Assembly: GCF_039545795.1 (NCBI RefSeq)
Contig: NZ_CP154260.1
Span: forward strand, 935,001 to 999,000
DNA: 64,000 nt
Direction: 5' to 3'
Origin: Chitinophaga niabensis
GTDB taxonomy: Bacteria > Bacteroidota > Bacteroidia > Chitinophagales > Chitinophagaceae
A program made the position numbers and the translations under genes. Below are positions 20,101-27,098 of this stretch, piece after piece. Numbering within the stretch: the stretch's first letter is position 1; every line of letters starts with the position of its first letter. Under the pieces are notes generated by a model. The model was given only the letters and a program-made list of their open reading frames with translations. It searched no databases and was not told where the DNA came from.

Positions 20101-20385
20101 ATGGGTAATGCAGCTTATTCTTCCCGTGTGGTGGAAGATGGTTCTTACCTGAAGTTAAGAACAGTATCCCTGGGGTACAATGTGCCTTCTCCATTATTGA
20201 AAAGAGCGAAGATCAAAAATGTAAGGGCGTATGCTTCTGCACAAAACCTGTATACCTGGACGAACTATTCCGGTAAAGATCCGGAAGTATCCGGCCGCAC
20301 AACCGGTAACCTTACACCAGGGTTTGACTATGCCGTATACCCGCACTCACTCTCTTATGTACTGGGATTAAATGTAACCTTTTGA
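17194..20385 (+). CDS. SusC-like TonB-linked outer membrane transporter (PUL 1)
   Basis: Outer-membrane oligosaccharide importer of the SusC/RagA family, 1063 residues. N-terminal export signal, carboxypeptidase-D-regulatory-like domain (VTGTVSDNNGTPLPGVSV), TonB-box-like SDVVVVGYATQRRKDLTGAV, plug (RVAGVAVSSNDGQPGSVANIVIRGAGSI; DASATAIYGARGGNGVILITTKKG) and barrel ending LGLNVTF. It starts the operon susC-susD-lipoprotein-GH88, all on one strand with short gaps. It should import unsaturated oligosaccharides made by the PL8 lyase. Promoter carries the tandem C-rich sites. Confidence 0.95.
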   Translation: MRLPKIAQQLSRYAVRSLTGSIVMLLFPVLLFAQKKTVTGTVSDNNGTPLPGVSVGVKNEKTGVSTDAQGKFSLSVSPGVTLVFTYIGFEKSEIPVGSLAVYNVRLKEKVGTLSDVVVVGYATQRRKDLTGAVGSVNMSDFEKAPVKSFDEALAGRVAGVAVSSNDGQPGSVANIVIRGAGSISQDNGPLYVIDGFPTENSNANSISPADIESIDVLKDASATAIYGARGGNGVILITTKKGKTGPPVVTYNGYYGWQKIPEKQELMNAYEFVRYVGDINPGIRDSVYLKNGVKLEDYRNKETLDMQDYIYQTGQNQNHDISVRGGNDKTRYSLSGNFNNQKGIIINGGFKRYQGRFTIDQNVNDKLKVGMNVNYAYSESYGIPVSATNFYASATTLYSVWGFRPTTSIAGRDSAVDLLEEFYDPTNELANNQDYRVNPLQNIKNQITIAKNTGLIANAYAEYSITKDLMLRVAGGINNVNVETNIFNNSKTQSGSKWSANGVNGAIWNQPNSTWRSENSLNYRKKFNKHNLNVLGVFEAQGNKSSDRRFTATQIPNEELGLDAIDMAPAANTTLISRSSRWTMASALARVNYDYDSKYLFTASIRADGSSKFAEGHKWGYFPSASAAWRFSSEEFMKPLHFVSDAKIRIGYGASGNNRVADFAYLSQLQMTSNQYWYSTGGLFPAIGSVIVSPENLDLKWETNQQTNIGLDLAFFRNRMNVTVDVYKRTTKDLLLLAALPYMQGVESGAGFKNIGKLENKGLEFTIGGIIVENKKFSWNSNFNISFNKNKILALTEGQTSILSGSGTFFNTTYSGLFPYISAIGRPMGEMYGLVFDGVYQYSDFNVMPNGTYLLKPDITTNGSARTAIRPGDIKYKDLNGDLQVNNSDYTIIGSGLPKHTGGFSNNFAYKNFDLNVLLQWSYGNDIINANRYVFEGGIVNNPNLNQFATYANRWTPENPSNTLFRAGGMGNAAYSSRVVEDGSYLKLRTVSLGYNVPSPLLKRAKIKNVRAYASAQNLYTWTNYSGKDPEVSGRTTGNLTPGFDYAVYPHSLSYVLGLNVTF

Positions 20386-20405
20386 TCAACGCAAAATCCA
20401 ACATT

Positions 20406-22436
20406 ATGAAACGCATTTATCTTTTTGCATGGATCATTATAGCAGGACTTTCTTCCTGTAAAAAGTTCCTCGATACAAAACCAACTGATTTTTTTACGCC
20501 GGATAATTATTATACAACGGAAGCACAATTGCAACAGGCACTCACGGGTGTGTATGGAGATCTCATGCGCCCTGAACTGTACGCGCAGGTGATACCATTT
20601 AACTTTACCACTACTACGGATGAAGTTTTATCCAACCGTACTGCGGACGGTGATGCCCGTGGCCTCCGTTACAATTATGATGCATCGCAGGTGTATGTGG
20701 GCAATCTCTGGAAGTTCTCTTATATAGGTATTGCCAACCTGAACTCCCTGCTGGAGAATATCAACAAACCCACCATGGATTCTACCAAAAGGAATATCAT
20801 CAAAGGGCAGGCATTATTCCTGCGTGGGTTCCTGTACTTTACACTTGCCAGTAACTATGGCGATGTACCGTTGGTATTACGTCCACTGGGGATCAATGAA
20901 ACTACCATTCCGGCTACTCCTCAGAAAGATGTGTATGCGCAGATAGAAAAAGATATGAAGGAAGCGGAGGTATTGCTGAAAGACTATACTGCAGCAAGAC
21001 TGGGTTATAATGAATTGGTGACCATTTCTGCGGTACAGGCTATGCTGGCCAGGGTATACATTTATTGGGCAGGTTATCCCCAGAATAATGTATCCAAATA
21101 CCAGGATGTACTTACTTATACCAACAAAGTAGTGAACTCCGGCCTGCATGCACTGAACCCTGATTACAGGCAGATCTTCATTAACCTGAGTAAAGATGTG
21201 TATGATGTGAAGGAGAATATCTGGGAACTGGGTTCTTTTGGTGCTGCACCTGGTGTGGTAACTAAAGGTGGAAATGATATTGGTAATTTTGTGGGCATAC
21301 AATCCGCTATTGTGGCGGCTGATACTACTTCTTACAGTTCTGCATCCTGGGTATGGGTAACAAGGAAATTATTTGATTCCTACGAATTGGATGCTGCCAA
21401 CACCGCCACACCTTTTAAATCTTCCCTGGATGTAAGGCGTGACTGGAACTGTGCTAACTATATCTATAGTGGTACGCCACGTGTAAAAACGGCCCGCCCG
21501 AATGTATGGCAGATGAATGCCGGTAAGTTCAGAAGAGAATATTGCCCTGCAATTATCCGTAACACTAATGGCGTAGGCGGTTCTTATAATATTAACTGGC
21601 CGGTGATCCGTTATGCGGATGTGTTGCTGATGCGTGCAGAAGCAGAGAACTACCTGAACGGCCCTGCTAATGCTTATGCGGATATCAACCTGGTGAGAAG
21701 GAGAGGATATGGCATTATGAATGGCAATGTGGTGAAGTCTGTTGTAGTAAATAACCAGGGCTCCGGTTATACCGTAGCACCAGCGGTAACAATTTCAGGT
21801 GGCGGCGGAAGTGGTGCCAGCGGCACAGCTGTTGTTACAGCAGGCAAAGTAGTAGGCATCTATCTGAACTCACCCGGCGCACTGGCTCCCGGTACTTATT
21901 ATTCTTCTGCACCGGTTGTAGTGATCGGTACTGCATGGGTACCAGGTACAGCTTATGCAGCAGGTACGCAAATAACAAATGCAGGTAATCTTTATACAGT
22001 TACGACAGCTGGTACTTCTACCACTACAGGGCCTACGCAAACTTCCGGTGCATCCAGTGCCGCGGTAACAGGTGCGGTGTTCACTTACGCAGGTGTTCCA
22101 GCTACGGCTACCGCTTCTATCACAACTGGTACTGAGGCAGATCTTACACCCGGGCTTAGCAAAGAAGATTTTCAACTGGCTATCCGCGATGAAAGGATGA
22201 GAGAGCTTTGCTTTGAAGCAGTGAGAAAAGCAGACCTGATCCGTTGGGGGAATTTCTACCAGGATATGCAAACTTTTGCGGCATGGGCGGCTGCCAATGG
22301 TGCATCCGTTGCTGCTACAGGAAATCCAAATGGATTACAGGGGGCACAGAATGTGGGCACAAGGCACGTACTGTTGCCTAAACCAACTTATGAGCTAAAT
22401 CTGAACCGTGCGCTTATCCAAAACACCGGCTGGTAA
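20406..22436 (+). CDS. SusD/RagB-like substrate-binding lipoprotein with inserted Gly/Thr-rich module
   Basis: Surface lipoprotein that caps the SusC barrel and binds glycan. Lipobox LSSC (Cys18), SusD TPR core and conserved blocks GQALFLRGFLYFTLASNYGDVPLV, WPVIRYADVLLMRAEAEN, and the C-terminal IRDERMRELCFEAVRKADLIRWG. Between INLVRRRGYG (about 434) and SKEDF (585) an extra stretch of about 134 residues (444-577) is inserted, so the protein is 676 residues, longer than typical. Start is ATG 20406; an in-frame TTG at 20382 overlaps the susC stop and adds no signal. Same operon as susC. Confidence 0.93.
   Translation: MKRIYLFAWIIIAGLSSCKKFLDTKPTDFFTPDNYYTTEAQLQQALTGVYGDLMRPELYAQVIPFNFTTTTDEVLSNRTADGDARGLRYNYDASQVYVGNLWKFSYIGIANLNSLLENINKPTMDSTKRNIIKGQALFLRGFLYFTLASNYGDVPLVLRPLGINETTIPATPQKDVYAQIEKDMKEAEVLLKDYTAARLGYNELVTISAVQAMLARVYIYWAGYPQNNVSKYQDVLTYTNKVVNSGLHALNPDYRQIFINLSKDVYDVKENIWELGSFGAAPGVVTKGGNDIGNFVGIQSAIVAADTTSYSSASWVWVTRKLFDSYELDAANTATPFKSSLDVRRDWNCANYIYSGTPRVKTARPNVWQMNAGKFRREYCPAIIRNTNGVGGSYNINWPVIRYADVLLMRAEAENYLNGPANAYADINLVRRRGYGIMNGNVVKSVVVNNQGSGYTVAPAVTISGGGGSGASGTAVVTAGKVVGIYLNSPGALAPGTYYSSAPVVVIGTAWVPGTAYAAGTQITNAGNLYTVTTAGTSTTTGPTQTSGASSAAVTGAVFTYAGVPATATASITTGTEADLTPGLSKEDFQLAIRDERMRELCFEAVRKADLIRWGNFYQDMQTFAAWAAANGASVAATGNPNGLQGAQNVGTRHVLLPKPTYELNLNRALIQNTGW
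21735..22136 (+). other. Extra Gly/Thr/Val-rich beta module inside SusD
   Basis: Codes about 134 residues placed in the SusD fold just before the conserved SKEDF...ER..EL block. The first half reads like GSGYTVAPAVTISGGGGSGA, a motif of repetitive beta structures; the second half (WVPGTAYAAGTQI...AGTSTTTGPT) recalls modules of phage tail or adhesin proteins. It looks like a grafted binding or structural module. Confidence 0.7.
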
Positions 22437-22460
22437 TTGTTACATTCTAAACATTATTTT

Positions 22461-23378
22461 ATGCAAAGATCATTCATCATATTAGCAGGACTGGCTTTAG
22501 CGGTTGTGTCCTGCTCCAAAAAGCTGGAAACAACTACACCTGATTTCCAGGTGAAGATTGATCCGGCCCGTATGGTTGCAGATACCTTCACTTATAAGGT
22601 AGGCGATACCACGCAGTTCCTTTTTGCAGGCAATGCAGATAATATTGCCTTCTATTCCGGTGAACCAGGGAAGAGTTATGCTAACCGCAAAGCCAGCTTC
22701 AAGCTGGGGAAACTGGCGTTATCATTTTCCACGAAAGCAGAATTTGGTACACAGACCAATACACTACAGGTATTGGCCACTAATAAACTCACGGCATTGG
22801 ATTCCGCTACCGTAGTGAATGCCAACTGGACGAACATCACCTCCAAAGCAGCACTGGCTACCAGTGCCACGGTAGTGAACTCCGGCATTATTGATCTTAC
22901 AGACCAGGTATCGGGGGAAAAGGATTCTCTTTTCATTGCCTTCAAATACAGCGGGGTAACCGGTTCCACACAACGTACCTGGACCATCACCAATTATGTG
23001 CTTAATAACGTGCTGGCAGATCAGACGGTTGCCATCAGCAATCTTGCAACAGACGTTAGTTTCTGGACACGTTATGGGAATGTATGGAACCCAGCCGCCG
23101 CACGCTGGACAGCTACTGCCACTGATCTGAAGATCACTGGTGGAGGTGGAACTTCTCCTACCAATACCAGCTGGATCATCAGCAAACCTATCTATGTAGG
23201 GCAGATCTCCCCGGATGTAAGTGTAGGCATCAAGAGCATTACCGAGCCTGCCAAAACAGGTTATCCATATAAATACACTGTTCCCGGCGTTTACAAAGCC
23301 ACCTTCGTTGCATTCAATCATACGTTGGACGAAGAAAGATCAGTGATAAGAGAAGTGATCATTAAAGTAATACCCTAA
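22461..23378 (+). CDS. Surface lipoprotein, DUF5017-like (PUL 1)
   Basis: Lipoprotein of 305 residues with signal peptide and lipobox VVSC. The N-terminal part (TPDFQVKIDPARMVADTFTYKVGDTTQFLFAGNADNIAFYSGE) matches what I know of DUF5017 proteins, which sit beside SusD and probably bind glycan on the cell surface (SGBP role). The rest is beta-rich, with TWTITNYVLN and WIISKPIYVGQISPDVSVGIKS. ATG 22461 is preferred over the in-frame TTG at 22437. It follows susD by 24 bp and precedes GH88 by 2 bp. Confidence 0.78.
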   Translation: MQRSFIILAGLALAVVSCSKKLETTTPDFQVKIDPARMVADTFTYKVGDTTQFLFAGNADNIAFYSGEPGKSYANRKASFKLGKLALSFSTKAEFGTQTNTLQVLATNKLTALDSATVVNANWTNITSKAALATSATVVNSGIIDLTDQVSGEKDSLFIAFKYSGVTGSTQRTWTITNYVLNNVLADQTVAISNLATDVSFWTRYGNVWNPAAARWTATATDLKITGGGGTSPTNTSWIISKPIYVGQISPDVSVGIKSITEPAKTGYPYKYTVPGVYKATFVAFNHTLDEERSVIREVIIKVIP

Positions 23379-23380
23379 GC

Positions 23381-24625
23381 ATGAATATGAAGCGTTTATT
23401 AATTGGTACAGCGTTCGTTAGCCTGCTCGCTTTTAAATCAGACAACTCAGAGAATGATTTTATCAGGAGCAACTATTCTTTTGCCACACAGCAGATCAAG
23501 AATATGTTGAAGGAAACCGTGCATCAGAAACCACTGACTTTCCCCCGTACTACAGATGCCAGCGGCAAAATGGTATCTACCAGTATGTACGACTGGACAC
23601 CCGGTTTTTTCCCCGGCAGCCTTTGGTATTCCTATGAATTCACCAAAGATCAAAGCCTGGGTACAGCAGCTTTAACATGGACGGAGAAACTGGAGCCCCT
23701 GAAGGACTTCACCAAACATCACGACCTTGGATTTATGATGTATTGCAGTTATGGTAATGCTTACCGCCTTACCGGGAAAGCTGAATACAAAGACATCCTG
23801 GTGCAATCCGCCCGTTCCCTGAGCACACGTTTTAATCCTGTGACCGGAAGTATTAAATCCTGGAATGGATTTAAATCCTGGCATGGCAATAAGATCTATC
23901 CTTTCCCGGTGATCATTGATAATATGATGAACCTGGAGCTATTATTCTTTGCTTCGAAAGTAACCGGCGATACTGCTTTCCGGCATGTGGCAGTTTCACA
24001 TGCATTGACGGCGATGAAGAACCAGATCCGCCCGGATTACAGTTCCTATCATGTAGTGTGTTATGACACCACTACCGGTAAGGTGGCTGCAAGGGAAACA
24101 GCACAGGGATATGCAGATAATTCCACCTGGGCAAGAGGCCAGGCATGGGGGATCTATGGTTTTACCATGGTATACCGTGAAACAAAGGATGCCCGTTTTT
24201 TAAAGACGGCCTTGGGCATGGCGGACTGGTTCCTGGATAACAAGAACCTGCCGGAAGATAAAGTGCCTTACTGGGATTTTAATGCGAATGAAGCAGGTTA
24301 CACACCGGGCATTAACTCTTATGCCAATAAGGTAACAGATAAACCAAGAGATGCTTCTGCTGCTGCCATCACCGCTTCTGCTTTATTTGAGCTGAGCAGG
24401 TATGCAGGTGCAAAGGAAGAAAAATATAAACAGGCCGCTATTCAAATGCTGCATTCACTGGCCAGCCCGGCATACCGTGCACCGGTTGGCAGTAATGGTA
24501 ACTTTCTGCTGATGCACAGTGTGGGAAGTATACCACATCATACGGAAATAGATGTACCACTGGTATATGCAGATTATTATTTTATAGAGGCATTGCAACG
24601 GTATGAAGATCAATTGAAGAAATAA
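23381..24625 (+). CDS. GH88-family unsaturated glucuronyl hydrolase
   Basis: Hydrolyses the unsaturated uronic acid from the non-reducing end of oligosaccharides produced by polysaccharide lyases. The (alpha/alpha)6 barrel shows the two family aspartates: Asp115 in KHHDLGFM and Asp180 in VIIDNMMNLELL; also WARGQAWGIYGF and PRDASAAAITASAL. The N-terminus (MNMKRLLIGTAFVSLLAFKS) is a weak export signal, suggesting a periplasmic enzyme. ATG 23381 or 23387 could be the start. Last gene of the PUL 1 operon, ended by a strong terminator. Fits directly with the PL8 lyase upstream. Confidence 0.93.
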   Translation: MNMKRLLIGTAFVSLLAFKSDNSENDFIRSNYSFATQQIKNMLKETVHQKPLTFPRTTDASGKMVSTSMYDWTPGFFPGSLWYSYEFTKDQSLGTAALTWTEKLEPLKDFTKHHDLGFMMYCSYGNAYRLTGKAEYKDILVQSARSLSTRFNPVTGSIKSWNGFKSWHGNKIYPFPVIIDNMMNLELLFFASKVTGDTAFRHVAVSHALTAMKNQIRPDYSSYHVVCYDTTTGKVAARETAQGYADNSTWARGQAWGIYGFTMVYRETKDARFLKTALGMADWFLDNKNLPEDKVPYWDFNANEAGYTPGINSYANKVTDKPRDASAAAITASALFELSRYAGAKEEKYKQAAIQMLHSLASPAYRAPVGSNGNFLLMHSVGSIPHHTEIDVPLVYADYYFIEALQRYEDQLKK

Positions 24626-24655
24626 GTTTAATCTTGACAATCGCGTATGGAACGA

Positions 24656-24681
24656 GGGCTGCCGTCTGGCAGCCCTTTTTT
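24656..24681 (+). terminator. Rho-independent terminator closing the PUL 1 operon
   Basis: Stem GGGCTGCC, loop GTCT, stem GGCAGCCC, then TTTTTT. Confidence 0.93.
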
Positions 24682-24709
24682 AATGTGCATAAACTGGCTA
24701 CTTTAGCAG

Positions 24710-24868
24710 ATGTCTTCTTCAGTCGCTAAAAAGGCTCCGGCAGAAGCGCTCAGGCCCTTCATTACGGAATATGTTTTCAGACAGGTGGAAGTGCCTGTGG
24801 TGAAAGCAATGCCCCTGCGTTACATCAGCTCTATTGGTTTTTCCCTGGGGGAGGATTTCGCATTTTAA
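24710..24868 (+). pseudogene. AraC-type regulator N-terminal fragment (52 codons)
   Basis: A short open frame whose product (ALRPFITEYVFRQVEVPVV, then KAMPLRYISSIGFSLGEDF) resembles the first about 50 residues of AraC-family regulators with a DUF6597-like N-terminal sensor domain. It stops at TAA 24866-24868, where such proteins usually continue for more than 200 residues, and overlaps the end of the antiporter gene on the other strand by 4 bp. No DNA-binding domain follows. Most likely the remnant of a regulator cut off by a deletion or rearrangement; a small functional protein is possible but less likely. Confidence 0.6.
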
Positions 24869-26454
24869 CTCTCAAATTTCAAGCGCAACTTTTCTTCTTC
24901 CAAATCTAACAGGCTTTGATGCCGGCGGATGATCTCGTCGTCTGTTTCCGGGCTTTTATCCAGTTCATGCAGGAGTGTGCGCTGTTGTTCCAGTACTTCT
25001 AAATAAACGCGGCGGTAATCATCATGTTCCGGCTCAATAAGATGTTCTGTATTGTGAAAATGCGTGTTCTCATACCGGGCTTTCAGCTGCTGCAAGATGG
25101 TATTGGTTTTGAGTACTTCTGCATGTTGCTCGTCCAGGAACTTTAGGGTATGGGCCGCTAATTTCTTCCTGATCATCAGTTCCTGTTCTTCCGGTGTGAG
25201 GGTAATATCCGGGTCCGGCATTTTCACCAGGCGGATCATGAGCGGCAGTGTTAAACCCTGCACCACCAATGTAACCAGGATCACCATGAAAGTGATAAAG
25301 AGAATGAGGTTTCGCTGGGGGAAGGGCGTGATCTTATCTGAGAGTAAAACCGGAATGGATAATGCAGCAGCAAGGGAAACCACACCACGCATGCCTGCCC
25401 ATCCAAGGAGGAAAGGTCCTTTTAACCCCGGTCTGTTATCAGCTGTGGTAATGTACCGGCTGATGAAAACGGTGAAATAGGAAGCGCCGAATGTAGAAAG
25501 CAGCCGGGTAACGATCAGCACCAGGGAGATCAGCAGGCCATATTTAATGGCTTCTCCTAAACTTACCGGTCCCAGTTGATTCACGATCACCGGAAGTTCC
25601 AGGCCTATGAGCATAAACACCAGCCCGTTCAGCACAAAACCCAATGTGGACCATACATTGCTTCCCTGGTACCTGCTTCGGTGATTGAGGAAAAGATGGC
25701 TCCTGGCAGAAAGGAAAAGCCCGCCGCTCACTACAGATAATACACCGGAGAAATGGAAAGCCTCTGCCACGATGTACATCACATAGGGCGCAGTAAGGCT
25801 CAGCACAATATCCATATTGGTGGTAGTGGGCAGCCATTTATGCACAGCATAATAAATGAGCCCTATCAGCACGCCCGTCAATATACCCATCACAATCACC
25901 ACCACAAAACTCACTGCAGCTTCGTGAAAGATGAACCGCCCGGTATCCACAGCTACCAGGGCAAAACGGAATACGATCAAACTGGATGCATCGTTCAGCA
26001 GGCTTTCTCCTTCCAGGATGGAGGAGAGTCTTTTCGGCACCTTTACATTCTTCAGCACGGCAGTGGCGGAAACTGCATCGGGCGGAGATACAATGCCACC
26101 GAGCAGAAAGCCCAGTGCCATGGTAAAACCGGGTATGATAGAGCTGGATACCAGCGCCACCACAAAGGAGGTAAGTACTACGATCAGGAAGGCGAAACTG
26201 GTGATCACACGCCGCCATTTCCAGAAATCTTTCCAGGAAGTATACCAGGCTGCTTCATACAGCAGCGGTGGCAGGAAGATCACGAAGATCAGCTCCGGGT
26301 TGATAGTTACGGACGGCAGTCCGGGGATCAGGCTGATCAGCAAACCACCTATCACCAGTACGATGGGGTAAGCGATCTTTAGTTTCTGCGCCAGCATGAC
26401 CAGCGTGATAATAATAAGGATAAGAGAAAGATATTGTATAACCTGATCCAGCAT
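24865..26454 (-). CDS. CPA1-family Na+/H+ antiporter
   Basis: Inner-membrane monovalent cation/proton antiporter, 529 residues. About 12 hydrophobic segments span residues 5-415. The transport core shows GGIVSPPDAVSATAVLK and the CPA1 Asn-Asp pair in GESLLNDASSLI (Asn154, Asp155), plus GWAGMRGVVSLAAALSIP. A charged cytosolic tail of about 110 residues (430-529) with acidic coiled-coil character may regulate activity. It follows the flavin reductase-like gene by one base, so the two are likely cotranscribed. Role: pH or sodium homeostasis. Confidence 0.92.
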   Translation of the reverse strand: MLDQVIQYLSLILIIITLVMLAQKLKIAYPIVLVIGGLLISLIPGLPSVTINPELIFVIFLPPLLYEAAWYTSWKDFWKWRRVITSFAFLIVVLTSFVVALVSSSIIPGFTMALGFLLGGIVSPPDAVSATAVLKNVKVPKRLSSILEGESLLNDASSLIVFRFALVAVDTGRFIFHEAAVSFVVVIVMGILTGVLIGLIYYAVHKWLPTTTNMDIVLSLTAPYVMYIVAEAFHFSGVLSVVSGGLFLSARSHLFLNHRSRYQGSNVWSTLGFVLNGLVFMLIGLELPVIVNQLGPVSLGEAIKYGLLISLVLIVTRLLSTFGASYFTVFISRYITTADNRPGLKGPFLLGWAGMRGVVSLAAALSIPVLLSDKITPFPQRNLILFITFMVILVTLVVQGLTLPLMIRLVKMPDPDITLTPEEQELMIRKKLAAHTLKFLDEQHAEVLKTNTILQQLKARYENTHFHNTEHLIEPEHDDYRRVYLEVLEQQRTLLHELDKSPETDDEIIRRHQSLLDLEEEKLRLKFES

Positions 26455-26455
26455 C

Positions 26456-27016
26456 TTATAGGTTCTGTGGTTTGAATTTTCTGACTTTTGAAATGTTCCT
26501 GCCTGATATCATGAAGATGCCTTCGCCCCTGTAATGTACCGTTGTGGGATACTTTGGATAAATGGCGGCATGTGCCTTCACAACCTCAAGTATAAAGAAA
26601 TTATATTTACGTAGCATGCTTTCATCTGCTACTTTGCATTCAAAGTTAGCATAACATTCTTTGATCAGCGGTGCATTCACTTCGTCCGCCTCCTCCGGTG
26701 TGAGCCTGAACTTTTTGAATTTATCTACCTGTGTACCGGTGGAATTACCAATACCGATCACTTCATCCAGCAACTGCACCGTGGGGATATTGATCACACA
26801 TTCCCCGCTTTTACGGATCATATCGTAGCTGTGGTTGGCCCCGGTGATAAAACACCCGATCCTGGAAGGAGAGAACTCCATAACTGTATGCCAGCCCATG
26901 CTCATGATATTGGTCTCCTCTTTCCAGCGGGAACTAACCAGTACGATGGGGCCGGGTTCCAGGAACCTGCGGATCTTGTCCACCGGCAGGTTTTCCTTTT
27001 TGTAATTCCTTCTCAT
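26456..27016 (-). CDS. Flavin reductase-like FMN-binding protein
   Basis: Flavin reductase-like/FMN-binding split barrel protein of 186 residues. Visible family features: GPIVLVSSRWKEETNIMSMGWHTVMEFSPSRIGCFI near the N-terminus (flavin phosphate region) and GECVINIPT. Similar proteins reduce flavin with NAD(P)H for partner oxygenases, or have unknown roles. ATG 27016 is chosen over an upstream in-frame TTG. It is divergent from a siderophore receptor; reduced flavins can release iron from siderophores, so a functional link is possible but unproven. Confidence 0.82.
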   Translation of the reverse strand: MRRNYKKENLPVDKIRRFLEPGPIVLVSSRWKEETNIMSMGWHTVMEFSPSRIGCFITGANHSYDMIRKSGECVINIPTVQLLDEVIGIGNSTGTQVDKFKKFRLTPEEADEVNAPLIKECYANFECKVADESMLRKYNFFILEVVKAHAAIYPKYPTTVHYRGEGIFMISGRNISKVRKFKPQNL

Positions 27017-27052
27017 GATGATCAATTTAATTATTTTTTCCGGATACGATCA

Positions 27053-27081
27053 TTGAACCCGCTGGCCAGGCTGTAGCTTTG
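27053..27081 (+). promoter_or_regulatory. Promoter of the siderophore receptor gene
   Basis: ATTG at about 27052-27055, 18 bp, then TAGCTTTG at 27074-27081, a good match to the Bacteroidota TTTG / TAnnTTTG promoter. The expected transcript start leaves a 5' leader of only about 10 bases before ATG 27099. Confidence 0.55.
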
Positions 27082-27098
27082 CGCAAATTTATAAGCTT

